From: Candidatus Avelusimicrobium vaccinum | GTDB lineage: Bacteria > Elusimicrobiota > Elusimicrobia > Elusimicrobiales > Elusimicrobiaceae | Direction of reading: 5' to 3' | DNA length: 64,000 bases | NCBI GenBank assembly: GCA_902794895.1 | Contig: CADBIY010000007.1 | Location: 1-64,000 of the forward strand | Shown here: piece after piece, positions 14,932-24,493 of the stretch | How positions within the stretch are numbered: position 1 is the first letter of the stretch | How the letters are laid out: every line of letters begins with the position of its first letter | Notes under the pieces: generated by a model | The model's database searches: none | Seen by the model: the letters and a program-made list of their open reading frames with translations, nothing else | What the model was told of the DNA's origin: nothing | Made by a program: the position numbers and the translations under genes

Positions 14932-16014
14932 TTAGGATAGATTACGTAAAAGTTCTGCAATTTTACCGGCAGCCTTCAGCGGATTTGGAATTTTCAAACT
15001 GGCATAGGCCTTTCTCCATTTATCCAATAAAGCAGCATCTCCGGTCGATAAATCCTCTAAAATTTGCTGTAACCGGGTTGCCAGTTCCCCATTTTCCCGA
15101 ACAATCCGCGCACATCCGGCATCTTCTAAGATTTTTGCATTATAATATTGATGATCCGCTGTAGCATAGGGAAATGGTACTAAAATAGCCGGTAATTTAC
15201 AGTAAATCAGTTCTGCAAGGGTACTCGCTCCGCTGCGGCAAATTACCAAATCTACCGCCTGCATTAACGCATAAATTTCATGCGAATAAGGCAACACGGC
15301 CACCCGTTCCAATGCCCGATATTCTTCATGTAACATGCCATACCACCGTTCCCCGGTAATATGAATAAACTGCCAAGACGGATTATTTTTTGCTAGCGTC
15401 ACTACGGCTGCATTTAATGCGCGGGCCCCTTGACTTCCCCCCACGACCAGCACCGTTTTTTGTGCCGGATCCAACCCAAGCCCGGTTAAAAGAGCCTGCC
15501 TGTCAGCCGGAGTTTCAAACTCACTGCGAATAGGAGTACTGGTTAATTGCGAATTTTTAATTTTATCCGGGACCGGAAGTCCCAACATAAATAAATCAGC
15601 AAATCTACCGCAAACTTTATTAGCCAGCCCAATCCGTGCATTCGAATCATGTACGGCGGTTTTTACTCCCATACAATGAGCCATAAATATAAGCGGGAAA
15701 GAAATATAACCGCCCGTGCCCACTGCAACGTCCGGGCGGAATTCTTTAACCAAACTCCGCACTTGCCAAATAGATTTCATAAATTTACCGATAAACTGAA
15801 GATGTCGGATGGGATTTAACGAACGGGATAACCCCATAAAATCAATTTCCCGGTAATGCAATTGGTGTGCTTCCAATACTTGGGCGGCAGGATCATTTTT
15901 ACGAATAATAAATAATACAGGTAGTCCTTGTTTACGAAGCGTTCTTCCTAAGGCAAATCCCGGGTAAAAATGGCCTCCGGTTCCGCCGGATGCAATCATA
16001 AAACGTCTGTTCAT
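14932..16014 (-). CDS. murG: Lipid II synthase MurG (GlcNAc transferase)
   Basis: A 360-residue GT28 enzyme of the inner membrane face. It adds GlcNAc to lipid I to make lipid II. The N-terminal SGGTGGHFYPG loop binds the lipid diphosphate. The C-terminal half has VVGGSQGA, VICRSGASTLAEL and PFPYATADHQYYNA for the UDP-GlcNAc site. It is the last gene of the minus-strand dcw run (ftsW stops 1 nt before it). murC, ddl, ftsQ, ftsA and ftsZ do not follow, unlike many bacteria. Confidence 0.95.
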   Translation of the reverse strand: MNRRFMIASGGTGGHFYPGFALGRTLRKQGLPVLFIIRKNDPAAQVLEAHQLHYREIDFMGLSRSLNPIRHLQFIGKFMKSIWQVRSLVKEFRPDVAVGTGGYISFPLIFMAHCMGVKTAVHDSNARIGLANKVCGRFADLFMLGLPVPDKIKNSQLTSTPIRSEFETPADRQALLTGLGLDPAQKTVLVVGGSQGARALNAAVVTLAKNNPSWQFIHITGERWYGMLHEEYRALERVAVLPYSHEIYALMQAVDLVICRSGASTLAELIYCKLPAILVPFPYATADHQYYNAKILEDAGCARIVRENGELATRLQQILEDLSTGDAALLDKWRKAYASLKIPNPLKAAGKIAELLRNLS

Positions 16015-16015
16015 A

Positions 16016-17248
16016 TCATCGGTTCCTATTTCTATAATTTGTAATATCTTCTTTAAAATTATTTTGAGTATGGTCTACTGCGGCTAAATTAAGGATAATC
16101 CCTACCATAACCAAAGTCATAATAACAGAGGAGCCTCCATACGAAAAAAACGGTAATGCAATCCCCTTAGTAGGCAATAACCCTATCGCCATAGCCATAT
16201 TGAAAAAAGCCTGCATACAAATCGTAATAGTTAGGCCAAAAATCACAAGCGCGCGAAAATGTGTTTTTGCAATGCGGGCCAAACTAATCCCCCGGATTAA
16301 AAACCAACAAAATCCTCCCAAAATTAATGCAATTAAAAACAACCCCAATTCTTCACACATAATGGAAAAAATAAAATCTGTATGTGCGGCCGGTAAATAC
16401 TCCAGTTTCAGTTCACTGTTTCCCAGGCCTTTGCCGAACCAACCTCCGGATCCTACGGCCAAGAAAGACTGAACCAACTGGTAACCGCTCCCCCCTTCCT
16501 TTGCAAACGGATTTAGAAAAGAGAAAACACGTTCCCGACGATAGGCAACAAATAGAAGTTGGTGAATAATCAGCGGAGAAATAATAATCCCCGGCAAGGC
16601 TAAATGCCAAAGTTTTGCTCCGGCTACAATCAGCATAAATACGAACACGCCGCCCATTAAGGTGGGAGTACCCAGATCTTTTTCGGCTAAAATCAGCCCT
16701 AAAGTAAATCCGGCAACGGCCATTGGTTTTAATAAGAGTTTCCAATTTTTTGCCAAACGACCGGCTACACTTTCCAAATAATCAGCCACATAAATGACCA
16801 AGGTAACTTTTGCAATTTCCGACGGTTGCAACTTAAAAAATCCAAAATCAATCCAGCGGTGCACATGCGCTTGTGTGCGGGTAAATAACACCACAATCAA
16901 CAAGACCCATGTGATGTACATTAAGTTGATCGGACGGAAAATTTTCCAACGTTGGAGACGGTCATAAGTCTGGGAAAGAAATAAGGCTACACAGACCCCA
17001 AAAATATCAAATAATAATTGGCGTTTAAAAAACGCAGACGAATCAAATGCGCTGGAAGAATAGGTAAACAGCAACCCAAAAAGTACAAATGCAAAACTAA
17101 TAAAAGCAATCCGTTTATCCAATTTGAGCGGCTGCCAGGAGTTTTCTTTTTTACGCAAATTACCCGGGCGGTAAAAGTCCCGTTTCCTTCCTAATGAGGA
17201 ACGGGTAAAATTGTTTCGTACCGGGGTTTGTTTAAATAATCGAGTCAT
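16016..17248 (-). CDS. ftsW: SEDS peptidoglycan polymerase FtsW
   Basis: A 410-residue polytopic membrane protein of the FtsW/RodA/SpoVE family, which polymerises lipid II at the septum with FtsI. About 45 basic N-terminal residues precede the first membrane span. Family marks are DLGTPTLMGGVF, NPFAKEGGSGYQLVQSFLAVGSGGW and PTKGIALPFFSYGGSSV. Its position between mraY and murG identifies it as FtsW rather than RodA. murD, often found between mraY and ftsW, is absent. Confidence 0.92.
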   Translation of the reverse strand: MTRLFKQTPVRNNFTRSSLGRKRDFYRPGNLRKKENSWQPLKLDKRIAFISFAFVLFGLLFTYSSSAFDSSAFFKRQLLFDIFGVCVALFLSQTYDRLQRWKIFRPINLMYITWVLLIVVLFTRTQAHVHRWIDFGFFKLQPSEIAKVTLVIYVADYLESVAGRLAKNWKLLLKPMAVAGFTLGLILAEKDLGTPTLMGGVFVFMLIVAGAKLWHLALPGIIISPLIIHQLLFVAYRRERVFSFLNPFAKEGGSGYQLVQSFLAVGSGGWFGKGLGNSELKLEYLPAAHTDFIFSIMCEELGLFLIALILGGFCWFLIRGISLARIAKTHFRALVIFGLTITICMQAFFNMAMAIGLLPTKGIALPFFSYGGSSVIMTLVMVGIILNLAAVDHTQNNFKEDITNYRNRNR

Positions 17249-17251
17249 ATT

Positions 17252-18337
17252 TTAACGAATCTTTAAAGAGGCTAAAGCCAGCAACATCAGCATAACACCC
17301 ACAATCCAAAAGCGAACAATTACTTTTGGTTCGGCAATGCCCAACAGTTCAAAATGATGATGAATCGGAGCCATTTTAAAAAGACGTTTACCATGGGTCA
17401 ATTTAAAATACCCCATTTGCAACACCACAGAAAGTGTTTCTAATACAAAAATACCACCGGCTATAGGTAACAAAAGTTCTTGTTTAACACATAGAGCCGC
17501 TGTACCGATTACACCTCCTAAAAATAAGGAACTGGTATCCCCCATAAAAACTTGTGCCGGATAGGAATTAAACCATAAAAAGCCTAAACAGGCGCCCACT
17601 AAAGCGCCCATAAAAACGGTAATTTCACCTGCACCCGGCACATAAATAATCTTTAAATAATCAGCAAAATGAATATTGCCTGCTAAATAAGCAAAAATAC
17701 CGTAAGTAACCGCCGTAAAAACCATACATCCGCTGGCAAGACCGTCAAGGCCGTCTGTTAAATTAGTGGCGTTAGATGCCCCCACAATAACCAACATGGA
17801 AAAAGCAAAATAGAACACTGATAAATCAATAAACATTTTACTCATATACGGAATGATTAGAGAAGTCGTATATTCTCCGTTAGGCGGATTCATGGCCAAA
17901 TAACCGACAACTATAACAGCAGTAAATAACTGGATGGCTAATTTAATAGAGGATTTCATTCCTTCCGGATTTTTTTTCACTAATTTAGTATAGTCGTCCA
18001 TCACGCCGGCAAAACCTAATGTAATTGTCGTAAAAATAAGCAGCCAAATATAATTACAGTCTAAGCGGCCCCAAATCAGTACGCTGACAATTAGGCTGAT
18101 AAAAATTAAAAGTCCGCCCATAGTAGGGGTCCCGCTTTTAGATAAATGCGAAGCCGGGCCATATTCACGTTCGATTTGCTGAATTTTAAATGAACGCAAT
18201 TTACGTACTACAGCAGGACCTATAGATAACGTCAGTAAAAAGGCTGTAAAAATCGCCGCTCCGGTACGAAATGTAATGTAACTAAAAATATTTAAAAATG
18301 TAATATCATCTTTAAACAGGGATAAATAATATAACAT
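17252..18337 (-). CDS. mraY: Phospho-MurNAc-pentapeptide transferase MraY
   Basis: A 361-residue membrane enzyme that makes lipid I from UDP-MurNAc-pentapeptide and undecaprenyl phosphate. Conserved marks are GTPTMGGLLI, the Asp pair MDDYTK, NATNLTDGLDGLASG and the His cluster APIHHHFELLG near the C-terminus. About ten membrane spans are visible. It is separated by 3 nt from murF and ftsW in one operon. Confidence 0.96.
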   Translation of the reverse strand: MLYYLSLFKDDITFLNIFSYITFRTGAAIFTAFLLTLSIGPAVVRKLRSFKIQQIEREYGPASHLSKSGTPTMGGLLIFISLIVSVLIWGRLDCNYIWLLIFTTITLGFAGVMDDYTKLVKKNPEGMKSSIKLAIQLFTAVIVVGYLAMNPPNGEYTTSLIIPYMSKMFIDLSVFYFAFSMLVIVGASNATNLTDGLDGLASGCMVFTAVTYGIFAYLAGNIHFADYLKIIYVPGAGEITVFMGALVGACLGFLWFNSYPAQVFMGDTSSLFLGGVIGTAALCVKQELLLPIAGGIFVLETLSVVLQMGYFKLTHGKRLFKMAPIHHHFELLGIAEPKVIVRFWIVGVMLMLLALASLKIR

Positions 18338-18340
18338 GGC

Positions 18341-19687
18341 TTAGATCTCCTTTAAAATATTTTCAAAATTCATAGAACGGGAGGCTTTTACCAAACACAC
18401 CGACCCGGGGACAAGTGTCTTCTTTAGTGTTTTCGTCCAATCCGCCGGCGTTAAACCATAGGATACATTTATGGTAGGAATCGTTTTTAAAATTTCATAC
18501 GCATAATGCATTTCCGGTCCGGCCAAAAAAACGTTGTTAATCCCGTTATCATGCACATAACGAGCAATTAAGCGGTGGTAATCTTTAGAAGATGCGCCCA
18601 ATTCTTTCATGTCGCCCAAAACGGCTATTTTAGGAGAGTTTTTTTCACGTCCCAAAATAGAAAGTGCATTTTGCATACTTGCTGGGTTTGCATTATAACA
18701 GTCTAAAATAAAATGTACTCCATTTTTTTCTATCCGTTCTAAACGCATGGGCATGGGGGTAAAGTTTTGTAAACCTTTTTCAATATGATCCATATAAATA
18801 CCTAAGGCTACCGCCGCCGCTACTGCGGCCGCTGCATTTAGTTTATCGTGCCGTTCTAACTTGATTGCAAAACGGTACGCTTCGCCTTTGTAAGTAAAAG
18901 AAAAATCATCTGTTTCCAATATCCGCAAATCAGCCGCCGGACTAAATCCAAACGAAATTGCCTTTCCTTTAAATTCAGTACGCAGGCGGGCTAAGTATTC
19001 ATTATCTACATTGTATACCAACGTACCGCCATAATTTAAGCAATCCGCAATTTCTGTTTTTGTTTTATATACTGTTTCCAAATCATGGAAAAATTCCAAA
19101 TGAGCCGCTGAAACATTGGTAATGACCGCTACATCAGGAACCGTCAAACGGGCGGTTTCTTTAATATCGCCCGGATGGGAAGCCCCTAATTCAAAAATAC
19201 CGTATTTATGTTTGGGTTGAATTTCTAACAAAGAGAAGGGTACCCCAAATTGATTATTTAAATTTCCTACGTTTGCTACGGTTTCTCCTGCTAACGAACA
19301 TATGGCCCGCAACATTTGTTTGGTAGTGCTTTTTCCGTTTGAACCGGTGATGGCTGCTACTTTCAAGGTACTGTTTAACCGGTGATATTTGGCAAATTCC
19401 TGCAACGCCTTTAATGAATCATCTACTAAAATAAAAGAAGCCTTACTATTGGCTGGTACCGTAAATCCATCTTGCTGGGCAATCACAACAGCAGCCCCTT
19501 TTGCTAACACTTGTGCAATAAAAACCCGGGCATCGTATTTAGCCCCCTGCAACGCCCAAAAAGCATCCCCGGGGCCCACCACACGGCTATCCGTTACAAA
19601 AGAATTTAATTTTGCTTCCGGCTGAGAGGAAATCAATTTCCCTTTCATAATTTCAGCCGCCTTCCGAAGCGTAATATTTAATTTCAT
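18341..19687 (-). CDS. murF: UDP-MurNAc-tripeptide-D-Ala-D-Ala ligase MurF
   Basis: A 448-residue Mur ligase that adds D-Ala-D-Ala to complete the pentapeptide. The ATP loop is AITGSNGKSTTKQML. NLNNQFGVPFSLL and FELGASHPGDIKE mark the central domain, and FILDCYNANPASMQNAL is characteristic of MurF. The C-terminal domain carries VLGDMKELG. murE, usually just upstream, is not in this cluster, so the tripeptide ligase must be encoded elsewhere. Confidence 0.94.
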   Translation of the reverse strand: MKLNITLRKAAEIMKGKLISSQPEAKLNSFVTDSRVVGPGDAFWALQGAKYDARVFIAQVLAKGAAVVIAQQDGFTVPANSKASFILVDDSLKALQEFAKYHRLNSTLKVAAITGSNGKSTTKQMLRAICSLAGETVANVGNLNNQFGVPFSLLEIQPKHKYGIFELGASHPGDIKETARLTVPDVAVITNVSAAHLEFFHDLETVYKTKTEIADCLNYGGTLVYNVDNEYLARLRTEFKGKAISFGFSPAADLRILETDDFSFTYKGEAYRFAIKLERHDKLNAAAAVAAAVALGIYMDHIEKGLQNFTPMPMRLERIEKNGVHFILDCYNANPASMQNALSILGREKNSPKIAVLGDMKELGASSKDYHRLIARYVHDNGINNVFLAGPEMHYAYEILKTIPTINVSYGLTPADWTKTLKKTLVPGSVCLVKASRSMNFENILKEI

Positions 19688-19707
19688 ATATTTTTTATTT
19701 CTCCTTA

Positions 19708-21351
19708 TTAAAAATCGAGTTGGTCCGGCTCAATCCCCTTTAATGCTAACAAGGGAGAAGCAATTTCTTTAAAAACAGGTAAAATGGTAAACTGCGGGTT
19801 ACTGACCGGCGCAAATCCACAGAAAGAGACTACGTGGCTCCGTTTCCCATAACCGCCTTCTTTGCTTAATTTTTCCGCAGTTCCGGTTTTCCCGGCGACA
19901 TTATATCCGGTAATACGGGCTCTTTTCCCCGATCCGTTTTCCACCACACTTTGAAGTACTTTTTTCATAATTGCGGAGGTTTCTTCGCGAATAACACGCC
20001 GGATTTTGATCGGTTTTGCTTTCTTTTCCACTTTTCCGTTAGTATATTCAATCCGATCAATCAAATGCGGTTGCATAAGAATCCCCCCATTGGCAATGGC
20101 CGAATAGGCCCCAATCAATTGAATCGGCGTAATGGCAACCCCATATCCATAGCCTTTACTGGCCGTATCTACTTTCGTCCATGTAGTATAAGGAGCCACG
20201 CTGCCTTTGGATTCCCCGTTAAAATTAATATCGGTTTTAGACCCAAAGCCATAGGCTTTCATGTAATAAAATAAATTTTTAGCCCCCAATTCAACCGCAA
20301 TTTTACCCGCACCAATATTGGAAGATAATTGCATAATTTCCGGAATCGTAAGATAATCCTTATCATGCTGGTTATCCCGCACAATCACCCCTTTGGCTAC
20401 TTCCCATTTTCGGCCCTCCATCGCAATACTATCCGTAATGCTTACGGTCCCTGCATCCAGAGCCGCGGAAATGCCGATCGTTTTAAAAGTAGAACCCGGT
20501 TCATAGGTAAACTGAAACCCTAAAGATTGCCCATCTTTAACCGGATAAGAAGCCGCCGCCAACAATTTGCCGGTTGACGGTTCCTGCACTAATACAATAC
20601 CCTGTTCAGCTCCTACATTTTCTACGGCTTTTTTAAGAGCAGTTTCCGCATAGTACTGCACAATTTCATCAATCGTCAAATAAATATTGGCTACCGTTAC
20701 ATCTTCTTTCAATTTTCGGTCATAAATAATTTGACCGCGACGGGCTCGTTTTACACGTTTTTTGCTGATATCTTGGCTTAATTCCTGATTAAACATTTGT
20801 TCAATACCCGAAAGCCCAAAATTTTTAGAGTTAGAGGCGCCAATAATATCTAACGCGCTTTCTCCATACGGATGAATACGTTCATATTCCGGGGTTAATT
20901 CGATCCCTTGTCCGGCAGGAGTACGTAAAAAATCGACCAGTTCCATATATTTATCCGGTTTAATTTTTTTTGCTACGAAGAAAAAATTTTTAGCCCGATT
21001 CCATTTTTCTTCAATTCTTTTCCGGGGAATATCCAACGTGTCAGATAAAAAACTGATGACTTTATCTTTGTCTTTAACATATCGTTTACTAATTCCGCAG
21101 GAATGTGTCCGCACCGATTCAGCAAGCGGTTTTCCGTTTACATCCAAAATTTTTCCGCGCACCCGGTCTTCTGCTAAATAATTATAAATGGCACGTTCTG
21201 CTTTATTCGAAAATTCTTCATGCATAAAAGTTTGTAAATAAAATAAACGCACAAAAATCACTAGCGGTGCAAGCAGAATAAATAATCCTACCCAACGCAT
21301 GCGGTCTTTAATATTAAATACAAACGGTGCTGATACTGTTTTACGATACAT
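19708..21351 (-). CDS. ftsI: Septal transpeptidase FtsI (PBP3-like), with a missing conserved segment
   Basis: A 547-residue class B penicillin-binding protein with one N-terminal membrane anchor, a pedestal domain and a transpeptidase domain. The active-site Ser is in PGSTFKTIG (SxxK), followed by SSNIGA (SxN) and GKTGTAEK (KTG). After PQFTIL the protein goes straight to PVFKEIA. Family members have roughly 15-20 residues here (VxxDEPK...YYGG..AA) before PVF. This points to an in-frame deletion close to the active-site sheet. The C-terminal tail (EPDQLDF) is short. It lies between ftsL and murF. Confidence 0.9.
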   Translation of the reverse strand: MYRKTVSAPFVFNIKDRMRWVGLFILLAPLVIFVRLFYLQTFMHEEFSNKAERAIYNYLAEDRVRGKILDVNGKPLAESVRTHSCGISKRYVKDKDKVISFLSDTLDIPRKRIEEKWNRAKNFFFVAKKIKPDKYMELVDFLRTPAGQGIELTPEYERIHPYGESALDIIGASNSKNFGLSGIEQMFNQELSQDISKKRVKRARRGQIIYDRKLKEDVTVANIYLTIDEIVQYYAETALKKAVENVGAEQGIVLVQEPSTGKLLAAASYPVKDGQSLGFQFTYEPGSTFKTIGISAALDAGTVSITDSIAMEGRKWEVAKGVIVRDNQHDKDYLTIPEIMQLSSNIGAGKIAVELGAKNLFYYMKAYGFGSKTDINFNGESKGSVAPYTTWTKVDTASKGYGYGVAITPIQLIGAYSAIANGGILMQPHLIDRIEYTNGKVEKKAKPIKIRRVIREETSAIMKKVLQSVVENGSGKRARITGYNVAGKTGTAEKLSKEGGYGKRSHVVSFCGFAPVSNPQFTILPVFKEIASPLLALKGIEPDQLDF

Positions 21352-21352
21352 A

Positions 21353-21610
21353 CTATTTATCTTTTAAAATAATGACTTGATGCGGTTCTTGTTGCACAAG
21401 CCCTAATTTTTCATGCGCTAAGCGCGAAATATTTTCCGGACTGGAAAGGCGTGATATTTCCAACTCCAAATACTGGTTTCGGGCTTCTTTAATTGCCACT
21501 TCATTTTGCAATTGCCCAATGGTCCGTCCGGAGCGGTTGATTTCGATACGCATCCAAACCACACCAAATCCAAACAAACAAATTAACACAAGTAATCCGA
21601 AAATACGCAT
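21353..21610 (-). CDS. ftsL: Cell division protein FtsL
   Basis: An 85-residue bitopic protein with a membrane span at residues 4-20, followed by a coiled coil with heptad Leu/Ile (IGQLQNEVAIKEARNQYLEL). The family ending is SPENISRLAHEKLGLVQ. FtsL joins FtsB and FtsQ to activate FtsWI. Identity rests on size, topology and its place between rsmH and ftsI, since FtsL sequences vary widely. Its ATG overlaps the rsmH stop. Confidence 0.85.
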   Translation of the reverse strand: MRIFGLLVLICLFGFGVVWMRIEINRSGRTIGQLQNEVAIKEARNQYLELEISRLSSPENISRLAHEKLGLVQQEPHQVIILKDK

Positions 21611-22491
21611 TAAGATACCCTCTCAATAACCCGTAATTTTGCACTACGCGCACGCCGATTTTGACGCACCTCATCATAGGTAGGCACCAAGGCATGTTTA
21701 TTTACTAACCGCCAAGTACCGCTTTGCGCTAATTTCTTAAACGTATTTTTTACAATACGGTCTTCCAGCGAATGAAATGTTAAGACGGCCATTCTTCCGC
21801 CGGGTTTTAACAACTCGGGTAAAACCCGCACGCCTTGCTCGACGGCTTCTAATTCGCCATTACAAGCAATACGGAGTGCTTGAAAGGTTTGGGTCGCTGG
21901 ATGATTTTTTCCGCGGCGCGGCACGACAGTTTCAATTAATTTAGCCAATTCCTGCGTAGTTGTAAACGGTTTATCTTTGCGCGCACGCATCATGGCAAGC
22001 GCAATGGGCTCGGCCCGGCGTTCTTCGCCATAATCTGTTAGAATGCGGATTAATTCTTCCAAAGGCCATGTATTGACTATTACAGCCGCTGTTAACGAAT
22101 TTTGTAAATCAAAACGCATATCAAGCGGTCCGTTATTTAAAATACTAAATCCGCGTTCCGGATTATCCAATTGATAGGAACTTAACCCCAAATCCAATAA
22201 GATCCCGTCTACGTGTTCTACCCCCTGCGTTTTTAATAACTCCGGGGCTTGAATATAACTGGCATGAAATGTTTTTAGGCGCACATCCGATATATTCTGC
22301 CGGGCCATCTGTAAGGCTTGCTCATCTTTATCAAAACCAAACACAGCGGCTTTTGAATCTAATTTGGTTAGAAAATAACGCGTATGACCGCCTAATCCCA
22401 AAGTACCGTCCATATAAGTTCCGTTAGGATTAGTCAATATCATTTCGGCAATTTCACCTGCCATAATGGGAATATGTGTCCAGGTAGGCAT
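21610..22491 (-). CDS. rsmH: 16S rRNA m4C1402 methyltransferase RsmH (MraW)
   Basis: A 293-residue SAM-dependent enzyme. The N-terminus HIPIMAGEIAEMI, the SAM loop MDGTLGLGGHTRYFL, and LDLGLSSYQLDNPERGFS, DMRFD, RRGKNHPATQTFQALRIACNGEL and FHSLEDRIVK are all family marks. It methylates N4 of C1402 in the P-site region of 16S rRNA. It opens the dcw cluster; mraZ is not present upstream, where a secreted HExxH protein sits instead. Confidence 0.96.
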   Translation of the reverse strand: MPTWTHIPIMAGEIAEMILTNPNGTYMDGTLGLGGHTRYFLTKLDSKAAVFGFDKDEQALQMARQNISDVRLKTFHASYIQAPELLKTQGVEHVDGILLDLGLSSYQLDNPERGFSILNNGPLDMRFDLQNSLTAAVIVNTWPLEELIRILTDYGEERRAEPIALAMMRARKDKPFTTTQELAKLIETVVPRRGKNHPATQTFQALRIACNGELEAVEQGVRVLPELLKPGGRMAVLTFHSLEDRIVKNTFKKLAQSGTWRLVNKHALVPTYDEVRQNRRARSAKLRVIERVS

Positions 22492-23825
22492 TAAAATCCT
22501 CCCGAATAATTCGTCGGAACCTTTTGCAATTGAGGAATGACGGTTTTTTGCGGTTGTTTGACCGGTTGCCGGTTCGTTAGGCCGGCAGGATCCGCTGGGG
22601 TTGCAGGTAATAGTTGGGATGTCTTCTTTACGAAAGCCCCCCCTTGAATTGTGGGAGCCTGTTGAAGTATCTGTTGTTGCTGCTGCAATTGTTTCTGTTG
22701 CTGTTCCCGATAGGCTTTCTGCAAATCATGCAACCAAACATTTTCCAAGGTGCTTACTTTATTAAAAGGCATCCCGTAAGCACGGTATAAGGCCTGGTAA
22801 ACCGGAGTTTTTTGCTTTAATTCTGAACAAAATTTATAGAATTCGTCCCGGCTTCGTGTGTTCAGTAAATAATCAACCACACTATACGCCTCTGCGTAAT
22901 ACAAACCGGCCTTTTCTGTGGAATATGAATTAATATCTTCCGTTTGGGTAAGTTCTTCCAGCGGAATAATATTTCCGGCAATAATCTGACGAAGCCCTTG
23001 GGCAATCCAAGCCGGTTTTTGTTTAGATGCATGCACTTGCATATATACCGCCATACCTTCACTGAGCCAAAGTGGAGAAATGGTGGGTAGAAAGTATCCA
23101 TCGAAATACAAGTGAGTTAATTCATGGACCGTAAGCGGATAGAAACTTTTATCTTCAATGACATACATACTGTCCGACCGTAAATCAGAAGAGGCTCCGG
23201 ACCATGCAGGTAATTTTGTAAAATCCATATAACTTTTTTTGGCATCAAAAAGCATGACCAAAATTTTATTCGGTTTTAATATAATCGTAAACGGAGTCAA
23301 ATCCAACATTAAATTTCCGTGAATATTATTTAGTACGTTTTGAATTTTAGGAGTAACCTGCTGGTTTTCACGATAAATTAAATAATTATATGTATCCGCC
23401 GTTAAAAATCCGGGCGGAGGCGGAGCCCAACGTACCTTTTTGGCGGAATCAACCGGCCGGTGCGGCTGCGTAGGAATGGTTTCTATATTCATTTCAGTCT
23501 TTGGAGCAAGCCCGGCAATATTTTCAAGTCCGCTAATCATTTCATTAAAAGATTTTTCATCCGGATTGGAATATAATTTAGGCGTTGTCGGATCTTCTGC
23601 TTCAGGGGGTGGCGGAACCGTAATATCCGGCCGTAATTCTTTAGCCCGTCCACGTTCGTACGCAGAATCCGTAGCCGAAGACGGTTTAGAAGCGGCAGCA
23701 GGAGAATCCGCAAATAATGATTTCATCCTTTTTCCCCATTCCCAATCGCGTGCAGTAAGTTTCCCTGTAAATACAATACAGAGCAATATAGCACAGATAA
23801 ATTGAATTAAAAAACGTACTTTCAT
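22491..23825 (-). CDS. Secreted HExxH (gluzincin-like) metallopeptidase
   Basis: A 444-residue protein with a signal peptide (residues 1-25). A Pro/Ala-rich linker follows, then a peptidase-MA-like domain. The zinc motif HELTH is at 234-238, and WLSEGMAVY at 253-261 supplies the third ligand Glu256. The last ~80 residues are Gln-rich (a KQLQQQQQILQQ run), then Pro/Gln-rich. The domain matches secreted gluzincins of unknown substrate. It sits between rsmG and rsmH with overlapping ends, so it is transcribed with cell-division genes. That hints at a periplasmic role in envelope growth, but this is inference. Confidence 0.75.
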   Translation of the reverse strand: MKVRFLIQFICAILLCIVFTGKLTARDWEWGKRMKSLFADSPAAASKPSSATDSAYERGRAKELRPDITVPPPPEAEDPTTPKLYSNPDEKSFNEMISGLENIAGLAPKTEMNIETIPTQPHRPVDSAKKVRWAPPPPGFLTADTYNYLIYRENQQVTPKIQNVLNNIHGNLMLDLTPFTIILKPNKILVMLFDAKKSYMDFTKLPAWSGASSDLRSDSMYVIEDKSFYPLTVHELTHLYFDGYFLPTISPLWLSEGMAVYMQVHASKQKPAWIAQGLRQIIAGNIIPLEELTQTEDINSYSTEKAGLYYAEAYSVVDYLLNTRSRDEFYKFCSELKQKTPVYQALYRAYGMPFNKVSTLENVWLHDLQKAYREQQQKQLQQQQQILQQAPTIQGGAFVKKTSQLLPATPADPAGLTNRQPVKQPQKTVIPQLQKVPTNYSGGF

Positions 23826-24493
23826 AGTGCTTTTCTACATAATACCAAATGCTTTGGGGTTTGATCTTGTTCTAATTGGTATACAATTGTTTCTTCCCAC
23901 TTTCCCCCACACTTGGCTGGGTCCGCCTCCTGAAGTTGCGGTACGACCCCTTGATAGGCGATAAATACGCCCCCGGGCTTTACAGCCGCTAAGCAAAGCG
24001 GTAAAACATCCGGCAGTTGCCCCATAGCACGTTCCGTAACATAGGAGACTTGGGGCAATATTCTCTGCCCCAAACGACAATTTTTTACGGTTACATTGGT
24101 AAACCGTTCCTGCAATACTACCCAATTTAAAAACGCACCTCTTTTTTGAATACTTTCCACCAATATTACCTGGGCCTGAGGCAACGCAGCCGCAATCGAA
24201 AGGCCAATAAATCCTGCCCCGGAACCGGCATCCATTACTTCAAAAGAATTTTCCCCCGCCTGCCGGGCCAACCGGGCAATTTGAGCCGCCCCAAATAGTC
24301 CGTCGCATAGATGACGGTGTACTAATGTTTCTAAATCATCCGCACCGGTTAAATTCAATTGTGATTTTTTTTCAAGGACGCGGTTTGCATACGAAAGCAG
24401 TTTCTTTGCCGCTTCGTTAGAAAGCGTTAATCCGTGCTTGGCCGCAAAACTAATTAGTTTGTTTTGCATGCTTAAGTCTCCTGAAACGTTCAA
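23822..24493 (-). CDS. rsmG: 16S rRNA m7G527 methyltransferase RsmG (GidB)
   Basis: A 223-residue SAM enzyme; an internal ATG at 24469 (MQNKLISF) is an alternative start. Family marks are LNLTGADDLETLVHRHLCDGL, VMDAGSGAGFIGLSIAAALP for SAM, VESIQKRGAFLNWV and VTERAMGQLP. It methylates N7 of G527. Its start overlaps the 3' end of mnmG, the usual mnmG-rsmG pair near replication origins. Confidence 0.93.
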   Translation of the reverse strand: MNVSGDLSMQNKLISFAAKHGLTLSNEAAKKLLSYANRVLEKKSQLNLTGADDLETLVHRHLCDGLFGAAQIARLARQAGENSFEVMDAGSGAGFIGLSIAAALPQAQVILVESIQKRGAFLNWVVLQERFTNVTVKNCRLGQRILPQVSYVTERAMGQLPDVLPLCLAAVKPGGVFIAYQGVVPQLQEADPAKCGGKWEETIVYQLEQDQTPKHLVLCRKAL

